In this document: positions 45,044 through 54,278 of the stretch, one piece after another
How the letters are laid out: the number at the start of each line of letters is the position of its first letter
How positions within the stretch are numbered: position 1 is the first letter of the stretch
Assembly (NCBI GenBank): GCA_900012615.1
Contig: LT009756.1
Span: 1,392,913 to 1,456,912 of the forward strand
DNA length: 64,000 nucleotides
Direction: 5' to 3'
Origin: Agrobacterium genomosp. 13 str. CFBP 6927
GTDB lineage: Bacteria > Pseudomonadota > Alphaproteobacteria > Rhizobiales > Rhizobiaceae
Made by a program: the position numbers and the translations under genes
Notes under the pieces: generated by a model
The model's database searches: none
Told to the model about the DNA's origin: nothing
The model's input: the letters and a program-made list of their open reading frames with translations, nothing else

Positions 45044-45259
45044 GACCCGATCATTTCATGTGGGGGATGGATCCCTGCCACCACGCTCGTCGAGGACCGC
45101 GAGCGCAAGGTCGCCCAGCGCAGCATCGACGAGTTCCAAAAGGGCAGCCGCAGCGGATTCGCCGAAGGGCTCAATTGGGCGCTGCGCCAGCTCGACATCA
45201 TAGACGAAGAGGCCGGCGAGAAGCTGCTCGCCTGCTATCGCGAAAGGGACAAGGCATGA
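45038..45259 (+). CDS. Small phage-like protein, perhaps 5'-truncated
   Basis: A 73-residue frame starting at a GTG (45038) that lies inside the terminator repeat, with no ribosome-binding site. The region ERKVAQRSIDEFQKGSRSGF onward to the end looks like a genuine small phage protein, so the original 5' end may have been lost where the lipoprotein block joined. Its stop overlaps the next start (ATGA). Confidence 0.45.
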   Translation: MTDPIISCGGWIPATTLVEDRERKVAQRSIDEFQKGSRSGFAEGLNWALRQLDIIDEEAGEKLLACYRERDKA

Positions 45260-45474
45260 TCCCGGCAATCTACCAACAGCCAACAGTTTTAAGAGATCCC
45301 GAGTTTTACGAACACGAAGTCACCATCCAAGGCTTTGCCCACGGCACCGTACAAGATCACTCCCGCATGTCGGGCACGATCACCGGGATGATGGCGATAT
45401 GCATCAAGGACGATCGCTTTATCACCGTCCCCGTTGATCATCTTCGCGTCAAACATCCGGAGCGCAAACTATGA
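45256..45474 (+). CDS. Small phage-like protein
   Basis: A 72-residue protein (MIPAIYQQPTVLRDPEFYEH to KHPERKL), ATG at 45256 overlapping the previous stop and its own stop overlapping the next ATG (45471). Such chained overlaps are typical of phage early operons. No family is recognised. Confidence 0.5.
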   Translation: MIPAIYQQPTVLRDPEFYEHEVTIQGFAHGTVQDHSRMSGTITGMMAICIKDDRFITVPVDHLRVKHPERKL

Positions 45475-45712
45475 CCGCCCCCCAAAAAAGACCCAACGAG
45501 ACCTGTTTGAAGCCGCCGTCATCGAGCGGATGAAGGAAAGTGGCTTCCTCGAAGTCGAGATCCGCGTCGAGTGCCTGGCGCGCTGCAACGACGGATATCA
45601 GGACGAGGTCATCAATGCCGGCTGGCATTACTGGAACGCTGCGCTTGCCGATTTCGGCGACGAGGAGCAGCCTCGCTACACCACACGCCGCCTTCATGGA
45701 CGAAATCCATAA
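45471..45712 (+). pseudogene. Frameshifted phage gene
   Basis: ATG 45471 runs into a C6-A6 homopolymer (45478-45489) and then out of frame to an early stop. In the adjacent frame a coherent protein continues to 45712 (TQRDLFEAAVIERMKESG, CLARCNDGYQDEVINAGW). One added base in the homopolymer would restore a protein of about 80 residues. Either a real decay mutation or a sequencing indel. Confidence 0.6.
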
Positions 45713-45774
45713 GGCTGAGGAACGCGGTCGGCAGGCTCTATGCCTCAGCACCTTCCAAGCAGGAGGGCTGACGG

Positions 45775-45966
45775 ATGGCCGAGATGAAAACAACCTGCAC
45801 CATCGACACCTTCAAGAATGAGCCCGTAGAACTCTAGCTTGACGATAGAGAGGGCATCGTAGCCGTGAAGCAGTGGGAGAGCATTGTCTTCATCACTGAG
45901 GACGAGTTCAAATCTTTCCTGCAACTGGCCGGCCAATGGTCGAAAACCTGTCAGAGGGCGGCATAA
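45775..45966 (+). pseudogene. Small phage gene interrupted by an amber codon
   Basis: The frame from ATG 45775 reads 20 codons to TAG at 45835-45837, then stays open for 42 sense codons to TAA at 45964. The second part (EGIVAVKQWESIVFITEDEF) reads like real protein. It ends at the point where the integrase stub on the other strand begins. Confidence 0.55.
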
Positions 45967-46209
45967 CGATGGGTCCCTGCCCGATTTCAGGAGCTGGCGC
46001 GCCTCGTCTCTGGCGCGTCGCGCCTCGAGCAAGCTCATCTCGGGATAATCTCCGATAACGAGGGTCTTCTCCTTGCCAAGAAATTCGTAGCGGTAACGGA
46101 AAATTTTGCTGCCGGCTTTCGTGACGTAAACGTGCAGCCCGTTAATGTCAGAAAGTTTGTAGGGCTTGTCCTGCACCTTAGCTTTTCGAATCGCCGTGTC
46201 GGTTAGCAC
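45967..46209 (-). pseudogene. Tyrosine integrase, N-terminal stub (DUF4102 domain)
   Basis: About 81 codons of a P4-type tyrosine integrase: the DUF4102 arm-binding domain (LTDTAIRKAKVQDKPYKLSD, GLHVYVTKAGSKIFRYRY, YPEMSLLEARRARDEARQLL) from a GTG at 46209, ending at GRDPS. The core and catalytic domains (about 300 residues) are gone. It lies 133 bases from the 3' end of the tRNA-Ser gene, the usual att position for such integrases. Confidence 0.85.
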
Positions 46210-46341
46210 GCCCACCCCATCGATACCCGGTTTTTGCCACCTGATACCCGGTTTGGTACCCGGAAATGACCGGGATGAACCGGAACTGCTTAAGCGCGCA
46301 AGGGCCAACAGGAACATATGGGAACATATTATAAACAAAAG

Positions 46342-46431
46342 TGGCAGATGGGGTGGGATTCGAACCCACGGTACGCTCTCACGCACGCCGGTTTTCAAGA
46401 CCGGTTCCTTAAACCACTCGGACACCCATCC
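46342..46431 (-). tRNA. tRNA-Ser(TGA)
   Basis: A 90-base class II tRNA with encoded CCA. The anticodon loop is CTTGAAA (anticodon TGA), there is a long variable arm as in tRNA-Ser, and the T-loop reads GGTTCGAATCC. The first acceptor pair is G:U. The gene served as the attachment site of the prophage whose integrase stub is at its 3' side. Confidence 0.95.
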
Positions 46432-46519
46432 TTCGGTGGTGAGGCTTTATAGCGGTTTGAAAATGGCCGTCAATCCCGCTGGGAAAAGCCAGCCTCTTCT
46501 CCTGGCGGAAGCCCAAGGA

Positions 46520-46672
46520 TCATTGCCCGGGCGTCGTCGCCGGCGGCAGCAAAGACCCCTCGCCCGAGGGAACAGCAGGGATCTGCTGGTTCGAATCGAA
46601 AAGCGTCAGGCTGAGGACGATTGCAACAAGCACCAGCAACAGCGCCACGAAGAGAATTCCGGATTTATCCAT
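46520..46672 (-). CDS. Small single-pass membrane protein
   Basis: A 50-residue protein with one strongly hydrophobic helix near the start (ILFVALLLVLVAIVLSLTLF) and a Pro/Ser-rich tail (QQIPAVPSGEGSLLPP). The start could also be an ATG four codons upstream (46684). No strong ribosome-binding site is visible, so it is supported mainly by its clean topology. Function unknown. Confidence 0.4.
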   Translation of the reverse strand: MDKSGILFVALLLVLVAIVLSLTLFDSNQQIPAVPSGEGSLLPPATTPGQ

Positions 46673-46684
46673 GCGTCTGCTCAT

Positions 46685-47071
46685 GTCCGGTTATGTTAGG
46701 GTCGAATATGTGCAATTCGAGGCAACATCAAGAATCGGGCAACCTGCGGGTGGATTGTCGGTTTGCTTGGCACGTTTTGCAACTGCAAACGGAGAAAGCA
46801 TTCGGGCGAACAAATACCGGCCCAAAGCCTGTCTTCCACCCATTGAGCAAAATTTATGCGCCAGCGTACTGTTTGGGACGGAAGTGGCCTATCGCGTCAG
46901 CAATATTGTCGCTTATATAATCACATCGCTCCCGGGCATTGCCCAACTTTCCCCGAGCGATCAACCTGCCCCGCTCCTTTGCGGGGCTTTTTTCTTTGAT
47001 AGCGATTAAAAATTAGGACCGTCGGTGAAAGGTTGGGCGTACAGAAAACGCCTCCTGGCCGGTTCGGCGGG
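46685..47071. other. Gap with orphan + strand terminator, possible small RNA
   Basis: This 387-base gap has no clear protein gene. TATAAT at 46916-46921 could be a -10 box without an obvious -35. About 47 bases further is a complete terminator (46968-46995). The two could bound a ~65-base transcript. The rest holds nothing recognised. Confidence 0.35.
46968..46995 (+). terminator. Rho-independent terminator (orphan)
   Basis: GCCCCGC (46968-46974) pairs with GCGGGGC (46981-46987), followed by a T6 run. No + strand gene ends here, which is why a small RNA is suggested. Confidence 0.75.
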
Positions 47072-47299
47072 TCAGACGCCGATACTGGGTCCACCATCAC
47101 CGTGCCGCCCGCCACCCCTTAGAATATCCTCGAAAAGGTTCAGCAACGCCGGAGGCAATGTCTCGGACAGTTCGGCAATGATGTCGTTGGCGCGATTATA
47201 GGAATAGATGGCGCACAGCGTCAGCACCAGAAGCACGATCCACGGCCAGATCGGTTTACGCCTCTGCGGCGTCCCGTTCGGTTGTTGCGGTATGGTCAT
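47072..47299 (-). CDS. Small membrane protein
   Basis: A 75-residue protein with one transmembrane segment (PWIVLLVLTLCAIYSYN, residues 19-35) after a short cytoplasmic start and a hydrophilic end with a Gly/His-rich tail. It starts 15 bases after the stop of the zinc-ribbon-like gene, so the two probably form a transcript. Function unknown. Confidence 0.6.
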   Translation of the reverse strand: MTIPQQPNGTPQRRKPIWPWIVLLVLTLCAIYSYNRANDIIAELSETLPPALLNLFEDILRGGGRHGDGGPSIGV

Positions 47300-47314
47300 G
47301 CCGGCACCTTCCGT

Positions 47315-47578
47315 TCAGGCCTTCACGCGCGGTTCGCCTCCCGGCGCATAGGCGGTTTTCTGCAGGAAACGGAATATGTTGCCACATTGCGCGCAGCGGA
47401 TCATGAAATCCGTCGGGTCGCCCGAAGCGCGCTCGGTCCGAAAACCACGCGGCATTTCATCGACGCGAAAATCGACGTTTGCGCGGCCCTTTTCATCGGA
47501 TTCCGACACCTCGGCAAAACCCTGATGGCCACATTTGGAACATTCGAGCTTCCGGGAATATCTGTCACGCGCTGCCAT
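47315..47578 (-). CDS. Small zinc-ribbon-like protein
   Basis: An 87-residue protein with two CxxC pairs, CSKCG at residues 13-17 and CAQCG at about 62-66, which suit a zinc ribbon. No family was recognised. It is upstream of the small membrane protein gene on the - strand and divergent from the 47717 gene. Confidence 0.65.
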   Translation of the reverse strand: MAARDRYSRKLECSKCGHQGFAEVSESDEKGRANVDFRVDEMPRGFRTERASGDPTDFMIRCAQCGNIFRFLQKTAYAPGGEPRVKA

Positions 47579-47716
47579 ATGCCGTCCTTTGCTTGCATCT
47601 CATCAGGTAGCAGCGGCAAAACATCATTTCAATGGCGATCGCCGCAGGTTAAAGCTTTGCCCATCTATTTCCACTCGGGAAAACGCGCCCGATGGCAAGA
47701 ACGAATCTGGAAGCTC

Positions 47717-48436
47717 ATGCACAACGAAAGACCCCTGCTTTCATCGTCCCTGATGCGGCGCTTCGCGATTAGCGCCGTCATCATTCTCGTTCTCGTCGCC
47801 GCACTCAATGTGGGCATCAAATGGTATGGCGACAGGATTATCCAGGCGACCCATACGACAGCAACCGATGAGGTGCTGATTTCAATCGGCAACGACCGGC
47901 TGACGCTTGCGAAAAACACGCTGCGCGTGCCGTCCGAACGCCAGGATGGCGAGCGCGAGCGGGTCGATCTTTATCTGACATGGCCGGAGCTCAGGGGGTA
48001 TGAAGACGCCAATCGCGCTGTCTTTGACGATCCGTCACGGTCAGCAGGCCTGATTTACGTCCAGCTGTCGCAAAGCACGATGTCGGAGGATATGTCAGGC
48101 CGTTTCGGGCCGATTTATTCCCGGCTGACGGAAGGAGATCCGGTGCAGTTGAAGCACGGCCTGATGCTGCATCGCCTGCGCGCCGATTCCGGTTACGGCA
48201 AGGAAGTCATATTGACAGGCCGACGTGAAGGCGAAAACGACTATGTGGTCCGCTGCCTCCTGCCGCAGACACCGCGGGAAGCGACGGGCAGCGATTGCCA
48301 GAGGGATATCCACGCCGGTCAGGACCTCAGCCTGTTCTATCGTTTTTCAGCCACCCTGCTGCCGCAATGGGCAAAGCTGGATGCGGATATAAAAGCTTAT
48401 GTCGAACAGCGCCTCGTAAAAGACAGAAATCCGTGA
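47717..48436 (+). CDS. Hypothetical membrane-anchored protein
   Basis: A 239-residue protein with one N-terminal membrane helix (FAISAVIILVLVAALNVGI, residues 16-34) and a periplasmic domain (DEVLISIGNDRLTLAKNTLR onward) with two cysteines near residues 190-205. ATG 47717 follows GGAAG; the longer upstream frame has no sense. I do not recognise the family; it looks like a conserved rhizobial protein. Confidence 0.65.
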   Translation: MHNERPLLSSSLMRRFAISAVIILVLVAALNVGIKWYGDRIIQATHTTATDEVLISIGNDRLTLAKNTLRVPSERQDGERERVDLYLTWPELRGYEDANRAVFDDPSRSAGLIYVQLSQSTMSEDMSGRFGPIYSRLTEGDPVQLKHGLMLHRLRADSGYGKEVILTGRREGENDYVVRCLLPQTPREATGSDCQRDIHAGQDLSLFYRFSATLLPQWAKLDADIKAYVEQRLVKDRNP

Positions 48437-48575
48437 CACGGCACGGAACAGATTGCGGGCGAAAAGTCGCATTTTATGGAAACCGGATACCTTTCATAAA
48501 CCACTTGGTAACGCCATCCCGATAAAGTTTCTTCCCGGAGCATTCGGGCGGGGCGTGTCCGAGCGGAACAGAAAT

Positions 48576-50069
48576 ATGCGATTGAAGAGTTCAGCAGTGT
48601 TGAAAAGTCTATCCGGGGCACTTTCGCGCAATGTAGGCGCGGCGTCTTTTGTAAGGTTTGTTGCGTTGACCCTTGCTGCGGCGTTCATAACCGCAACATC
48701 CGTGGGGACTGCGCAGGCAGAGCCGAAATATGCGGGCATCGTCATCGATGCCAAGACCGGCAAGGTTCTCTACGGCGAGGATCCCGACGGTCTGCGTTAC
48801 CCTGCGTCGCTGACAAAGATGATGACGCTTTATCTGACATTCGAAGCGCTGAATACCGGACGTATCTCGCTCGATTCGAAGGTGCCCGTCTCGGCCAATG
48901 CCGCCAAGGAGCCGCCTTCCAAGCTCGGTGTGCGCGCCGGCGGCTCGATCACCGTCGAGCAGGCGATCCTTGCGCTCGTCACCCGCTCCGCGAACGACAT
49001 GGCAACCGCACTCGGTGAATATCTCGGCGGTTCGGAAGACCGTTTCGCCCGGATGATGACCGCCAAGGCCCGTGCCCTCGGCATGACCCGTACGACCTAT
49101 CGCAATGCCAATGGCCTGCCCAATACGGCGCAGATGACGACGGCACGCGACCAGGCCCGCCTCGGCATCGCCCTTCGCCAGCATTATCCGCAATATTACG
49201 GTTATTTCTCCACGCGTACCTTCAATTTCGGCAAGCAGGTCATCGGCAACCACAATCGTCTCGTCGGAACTGTTAGAGGCGTGGACGGTATCAAGACCGG
49301 TTACACCCGCGCTGCCGGCAGCAACCTTGCGACTTCGGCGCAGCTTGACGGCCGCTCCATCGTGGCCGTTGTTCTTGGTGGACGCTCCAGCGCTGCCCGT
49401 GATGCCACCATGCGCAAGCTTGTTGCCACCTACCTGCCGCAGGCATCGCGTGGCGGTAACAGCAACCTCATCGCACAGACACGGTCCGCACCGGTTGAAG
49501 AACCCGTTGCCGTGGCGGCAGCCGTTCCTTCCGTGGCCGTTGCCGCAACTGCAGCCGGCCTGCCCAATTCTGGCCCTGTGCCGCAGACCCGTTACGAAGA
49601 AGCACCGGTTACCGCCTTCGCAGGCTCCTCTTCCAATGCAGCCGTAAAGGCCATGGAGGCCGCCACCTGGCAGAAGGGCAAGGATCCCATCAATCAGGCG
49701 CCCGTCGCACCCGATCGCAAGTTGATTACCAACTCGACCAAGGTGGACAATATCGTCACCGCATCGACCGCACCTTCGGTATCGTCTGCCCCTTCGGTCT
49801 CCGCAAAGGCAGAGGTTGCCCAGGGTGGCTGGGTGATCCAGATCGGCGCATCGCCGGATGAAAACTCCGCGCGCGGCCTGTTGCAGAACGCACAGGAAAA
49901 GGGCGGCGCCGCCCTTCGTTCCGCAAAACCCTTCACGGTCGCCTTCAGCAAGGACGGCTCCCAGATTTATCGCGCCCGTTTCGGCGGCTTTGATGGCCAG
50001 AACGCTGCGGTGAATGCATGCAATGCATTGAAAAAGAAAGGCGTCAGCTGCTGGGCGTCACTCCAGTAA
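48576..50069 (+). CDS. D-alanyl-D-alanine carboxypeptidase with SPOR domain
   Basis: A 497-residue serine D,D-peptidase with all motifs: S78-L-T-K81, S138-A-N140 and K240-T241-G242. An N-terminal signal region ends near AQA (about 47). After the catalytic domain comes a Pro/Ala-rich linker and a C-terminal SPOR domain (GGWVIQIGASPDENSARGLL to the end), which targets denuded septal glycan. It trims peptidoglycan pentapeptides at the septum. The ribosome-binding site of ATG 48576 is weak. It is the intact counterpart of the degenerate homologue at 40386. Confidence 0.9.
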   Translation: MRLKSSAVLKSLSGALSRNVGAASFVRFVALTLAAAFITATSVGTAQAEPKYAGIVIDAKTGKVLYGEDPDGLRYPASLTKMMTLYLTFEALNTGRISLDSKVPVSANAAKEPPSKLGVRAGGSITVEQAILALVTRSANDMATALGEYLGGSEDRFARMMTAKARALGMTRTTYRNANGLPNTAQMTTARDQARLGIALRQHYPQYYGYFSTRTFNFGKQVIGNHNRLVGTVRGVDGIKTGYTRAAGSNLATSAQLDGRSIVAVVLGGRSSAARDATMRKLVATYLPQASRGGNSNLIAQTRSAPVEEPVAVAAAVPSVAVAATAAGLPNSGPVPQTRYEEAPVTAFAGSSSNAAVKAMEAATWQKGKDPINQAPVAPDRKLITNSTKVDNIVTASTAPSVSSAPSVSAKAEVAQGGWVIQIGASPDENSARGLLQNAQEKGGAALRSAKPFTVAFSKDGSQIYRARFGGFDGQNAAVNACNALKKKGVSCWASLQ

Positions 50070-50152
50070 CAGACGTTTCCGCAGGCGGTGGTTCATTGTC
50101 GAAACATCGCCTGTCTCCTCGAATTGTGTAATGTGTAGCGAGGCTTTCCAAG

Positions 50153-50413
50153 ATGGCAGTCAACGAGAATTATTCGGACATTGCGTCTGGCAACGGGCAT
50201 GGCAGTCTGTCGGTTCTGCATCCCATTCACGAGGCGGCAATGCGTATCGCCGATCTCGGTCTCAACCGTTCCAAGGCAAAGACGCGCGATCTCGTCAGCT
50301 TGCTTCTGTCGCACGGCGCCCGCGCCTGGCGCGCCAACCAGCCGGAAGCCAGCATCCACCTTCATGTCGCACGCCGTTCAGGCCGCGCGCCGGTCCATAT
50401 ACGCATTCGCTAA
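50153..50413 (+). CDS. Small conserved hypothetical protein
   Basis: An 86-residue soluble protein (HPIHEAAMRIADLGLNRSKAK, ending GRAPVHIRIR), rich in His/Arg. AAGATGGC starts at 50151; the start is supported by position only. A terminator follows at once. It converges with gyrA. Family not recognised. Confidence 0.55.
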   Translation: MAVNENYSDIASGNGHGSLSVLHPIHEAAMRIADLGLNRSKAKTRDLVSLLLSHGARAWRANQPEASIHLHVARRSGRAPVHIRIR

Positions 50414-50440
50414 GACCGGACTGCAGACAATATCCAAATA

Positions 50441-50474
50441 AAAACCCCGCGAAGCTCAGGCTACGCGGGGTTTT
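50441..50474. terminator. Bidirectional rho-independent terminator
   Basis: AAAACCCCGCG (50441-50451) pairs with CGCGGGGTTTT (50464-50474); it can end both the small + strand gene and gyrA. Confidence 0.85.
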
Positions 50475-50508
50475 CTGTTTATCGGCAGTGAGAGGGAAAC
50501 GAGGCGGC

Positions 50509-53301
50509 TTACGCCTCGCTCTCCGGTGCCTCCGGCGTATCCGGCAGATTGTCATCGGCCTCTTCGCCACTGCCGTTTTCGCCTTCATCGTCACCTTCCG
50601 GCTCGTTGATGCGCTCCACGGAAACCACCTTCTCATCCTTGGCGGTCGAGAAGATCGTGACACCCTTGGTCGCACGGCTGGCAATACGGATACCGTTCAC
50701 GGGTACGCGGATGAGCTGACCGCCATCGGAAACCAGCATGATCTGATCGCCTTCGTCGACCGGGAAAGCGGCAACGAGTTCGCCGATCTCGGCTGTCTTC
50801 GAGGTGTCGGTGGCGCGGATGCCCTTGCCGCCGCGACCTGATGTGCGGAAATCGTAAGAAGACGAGCGCTTGCCGAAGCCCTTCACGGAAACCGTCAGCA
50901 CGAATTCTTCGCGCGCCTTCAGCTCCTGATAACGTTCTTCACTGAGCTCGCCCTCTTCCGTCACTTCCTCGCCAACCAGTGCGATATCATCCTCATCGAC
51001 GCCAGCGGCGCGCCGCTCGGTAGCCGAACGCTTGAGGTAGGCGGCGCGCTCCCACGGTTCAGCCTCCACGTGACCCACAATGGTCATGGAGATGATACGG
51101 TCGCCTTCGGCCATGTTGATGCCACGCACGCCGACGGAGTTACGGCCTGCAAAGACGCGTACATCGTCCACGGGGAAGCGGATGCACTGGCCAAGAGCAG
51201 TCGTCAGAAGCACGTCGTCGCGGTCGGTACAGGTTTCGACGGAGAGGATTTCATCACCCTCTTCATCTAGCTTCATGGCAATCTTGCCATTGCGGTTGAC
51301 CTGCACGAAATCGCCGAGCTTGTTGCGGCGAACCGTGCCGCGTGTCGTCGAGAACATCACATCCAGCGTTTCCCAGGTCGTTTCGTCCTCGGGCAACGGC
51401 ATGATGGTGGTGATGCGCTCGCCTGGCTCCAGCGGCAGCATGTTGATGAGGGCCTTGCCCTTGGATTGCGGCGTGCCGATCGGCAGGCGCCAGACCTTTT
51501 CCTTGTACACGATACCGCGCGAGGAGAAGAACAGCACCGGCGTATGCGTATTCGCAACGAAGAGACGGTTGACGAAATCTTCGTCACGCGTCGCCATGCC
51601 GGAACGGCCCTTGCCGCCGCGACGCTGCGCCCGGTAAGTGGTCAGCGGCACGCGCTTGATGTAGCCGAGATGCGAAACGGTAACGACCATGTCTTCGCGG
51701 GCGATGAGATCTTCATCGTCCATGTCAGGGCCGCCCTCAACGATCTCGGACCGGCGCGGCGTGCCGAATTCGTCGCGGATGGCGCCAAGCTCGTCCTTGA
51801 CGATCTGCATGATGCGCAGGCGCGACGACAGGATTTCGAGATATTCGCTGATTTCCGCGCCGATCTTGTTCAGCTCGTCGCCGATTTCATCGCGGCCGAG
51901 CGCGGTGAGGCGGGCAAGGCGCAATTCGAGAATGGCGCGCGCCTGCTCTTCAGAGAGATTATAGGTACCGTCATCATTGATGCGGTGGCGCGGATCGTCG
52001 ATCAGACGGATCAGGCTTTCCACATCCCGCGCCGGCCAGCGCCGCGTCATCAGCTCTTCGCGGGCCGAAGCCGGATCGGGAGCATGACGGATAACGCGGA
52101 TGACCTCGTCGATATTGGCGACCGAAATCGCCAGACCTACCAACACATGTGCACGATCGCGCGCCTTGCGCAGCAGGTACTTGGTGCGGCGGCTGACGAC
52201 TTCCTCACGGAAGGAGACGAAAGCGCGCAGCATGTCGAGCAGCGTCATCTGCTCCGGCTTGCCGCCGTTCAGCGCCACCATGTTGCAGCCGAAGGAGGTC
52301 TGCAGCGGCGTGTAGCGATAAAGCTGGTTCAGGATGACATCGGCATTGGCGTCGCGCTTCAGCTCGATGACAACGCGGTAACCCTGACGGTCGGATTCGT
52401 CGCGCAGGTCGGAAATGCCCTCGATGCGCTTTTCCTTGACCAGTTCGGCCATCTTCTCGATCATCGACGACTTGTTCACCTGATAGGGAACTTCGGTGAT
52501 GATGATCTGCTCGCGGTCGCCGCGCATCGGTTCGATGGTCGCACGACCGCGCATGATGACCGAACCGCGGCCCGTCTCGTAAGCCGAGCGGATGCCGGAA
52601 CGGCCCATGATCAGCGCGCCGGTCGGGAAATCCGGGCCGGGAATGATCTGCATCAGTTCCGGCAGCTCGATCGCCGGATTTTCGATCAGCGCGATACAGC
52701 CGTCGATGACCTCGGAGAGATTGTGCGGCGGAATATTGGTGGCCATGCCGACGGCGATGCCGCCTGCGCCGTTGACCAGCAGGTTCGGGAACTTGGCCGG
52801 AATGACGACCGGTTCCTGCAGGGTGCCGTCATAGTTGTCGCGGAAATCGACCGTTTCCTTGTCGAGGTCGTCGAGCAGCGAATGCGCGGCCTTTTCGAGG
52901 CGGCATTCGGTATAACGTTCGGCCGCCGGCGGATCGCCATCGATGGAGCCGAAATTGCCCTGCCCGTCGATCAGCGGCAGACGCAGCGACCAGTCCTGCG
53001 CCATACGCGCCAGCGCATCATAGATCGCCGAATTGCCATGCGGATGGAATTTACCCATCACGTCACCGGTGACGCGGGCGCATTTGACGTATTTCTTGTT
53101 CCAGTCGATGCCAAGTTCGGACATGCCGTAAAGAATACGGCGATGAACCGGCTTCAGACCATCACGGACATCGGGAAGCGCGCGGGAGACGATGACGCTC
53201 ATGGCGTAATCGAGATACGACCGCTGCATTTCCTCCATGATGGAAATCGGTTCAATACCTGGCGGAAGCTTTCCGCCGCCGGGGGGGCTCTGGTCAGTCA
53301 A
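50509..53301 (-). CDS. gyrA: DNA gyrase subunit A
   Basis: A 930-residue GyrA. The catalytic tyrosine is Y130 in ERYTECRL. The quinolone-resistance region reads [16 protein letters not shown]91 and D95 correspond to E. coli S83 and D87 and are wild type. The C-terminal beta-pinwheel with the [11 protein letters not shown]yrA-box region is present, and a long acidic tail ends the protein. With GyrB it introduces negative supercoils. Confidence 0.97.
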   Translation of the reverse strand: MTDQSPPGGGKLPPGIEPISIMEEMQRSYLDYAMSVIVSRALPDVRDGLKPVHRRILYGMSELGIDWNKKYVKCARVTGDVMGKFHPHGNSAIYDALARMAQDWSLRLPLIDGQGNFGSIDGDPPAAERYTECRLEKAAHSLLDDLDKETVDFRDNYDGTLQEPVVIPAKFPNLLVNGAGGIAVGMATNIPPHNLSEVIDGCIALIENPAIELPELMQIIPGPDFPTGALIMGRSGIRSAYETGRGSVIMRGRATIEPMRGDREQIIITEVPYQVNKSSMIEKMAELVKEKRIEGISDLRDESDRQGYRVVIELKRDANADVILNQLYRYTPLQTSFGCNMVALNGGKPEQMTLLDMLRAFVSFREEVVSRRTKYLLRKARDRAHVLVGLAISVANIDEVIRVIRHAPDPASAREELMTRRWPARDVESLIRLIDDPRHRINDDGTYNLSEEQARAILELRLARLTALGRDEIGDELNKIGAEISEYLEILSSRLRIMQIVKDELGAIRDEFGTPRRSEIVEGGPDMDDEDLIAREDMVVTVSHLGYIKRVPLTTYRAQRRGGKGRSGMATRDEDFVNRLFVANTHTPVLFFSSRGIVYKEKVWRLPIGTPQSKGKALINMLPLEPGERITTIMPLPEDETTWETLDVMFSTTRGTVRRNKLGDFVQVNRNGKIAMKLDEEGDEILSVETCTDRDDVLLTTALGQCIRFPVDDVRVFAGRNSVGVRGINMAEGDRIISMTIVGHVEAEPWERAAYLKRSATERRAAGVDEDDIALVGEEVTEEGELSEERYQELKAREEFVLTVSVKGFGKRSSSYDFRTSGRGGKGIRATDTSKTAEIGELVAAFPVDEGDQIMLVSDGGQLIRVPVNGIRIASRATKGVTIFSTAKDEKVVSVERINEPEGDDEGENGSGEEADDNLPDTPEAPESEA

Positions 53302-53518
53302 AACGGATCACATTCTCTGTTAAGAATCGGATGGATTTTTATAGCGGAAACAGCCACGTTAAGCCAATTTCCCGGCGAGTTTTGAACAGTCTTTTGCGTC
53401 ATTTGCAAGACATACACCGCTTTTCGCCATTTCGCTTGGCAAAAGCGCCGCCGCTCCCTTTCAATGCAGGCGCGACTTGCGTAGTCTCACGCACAAAAAG
53501 GCAAAAAGCGGGGAAAAA

Positions 53519-54148
53519 ATGGCCAGCAGCGAAATCCTTATCAACGCGCTTACCACACTACTGGTCACCCTCGATCCGCCCGGTCTCGCGCCCGTATTCC
53601 TTGCGCTCACCACCGGCATGACGCGCGGCCAGCGCAGTCAGGTGGCGCTGCGCGGCTCGCTGATCGCCTTTGGCATTCTCGCCGTCTTCGCCCTGTTCGG
53701 TCTTACCATTCTCAACCTGCTCGGCATTTCGCTCGGTGCCTTCCGCATCGCCGGCGGCCTGCTGCTGTTCTGGATTTCCTTCGAGATGATTTTCGAGAAA
53801 CGCCAGGAGCGCAAGGAAAAGACCTCCGAGATTGCCATCACCAAGGACCACCTGCACAATCTGGCGGTCTTTCCGCTCGCTTTGCCGCTGATTGCCGGGC
53901 CGGGCGCCATTTCCGCCACGGTGCTTTTGGCGGGAACGATGAAGACGACACTCGAAATGGTCGTGCTCATTCTCATCCTCGCTTTCGCCATGGCCCTCGT
54001 CTATGCCGTCCTGATCGTGTCCGAGCGCATGGACCGCTTTCTCGGCAATACCGGCCGCGCGATCCTCACAAGGTTGCTTGGCGTCCTGCTCGCAGCCCTT
54101 TCCGTTCAATTCGTGGTCGACGGAATAAAATCAGCCTTCGACTTCTAA
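53519..54148 (+). CDS. MarC-family integral membrane protein
   Basis: A 209-residue six-helix membrane protein of the MarC (UPF0056) family, with the conserved LDPPGLAPVFLALT near the start and FPLALPLIAGPGAISATVLL in the second half. The function of MarC proteins is uncertain; an amino-acid transport role was proposed for relatives. ATG 53519 follows GGGGAAAAA. Confidence 0.83.
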   Translation: MASSEILINALTTLLVTLDPPGLAPVFLALTTGMTRGQRSQVALRGSLIAFGILAVFALFGLTILNLLGISLGAFRIAGGLLLFWISFEMIFEKRQERKEKTSEIAITKDHLHNLAVFPLALPLIAGPGAISATVLLAGTMKTTLEMVVLILILAFAMALVYAVLIVSERMDRFLGNTGRAILTRLLGVLLAALSVQFVVDGIKSAFDF

Positions 54149-54278
54149 AGCGACGCCTGCCTTGATCCACGCGCAAGAAAATCCTTCGACCGGTTGGAAC
54201 TGCGGAAAATCCGTCCTTTAAATCCGGGGTCAGCCTCGGCTAAAAGACGTGTGTTCTCCGGATTCGAAAGTTTTCTCC

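Noticed and set aside
45696-45821. A 41-codon frame starting MDEIHKAEERG after the frameshifted phage gene
   Set aside because: The first ten codons look plausible, but the rest reads as noise and overlaps the amber-interrupted gene; too weak to list.
51466-53385. A 639-codon open frame antisense to gyrA
   Set aside because: It mirrors the codon periodicity of a GC-rich gene on the other strand, has no ribosome-binding site and no family signs; gyrA is certain.
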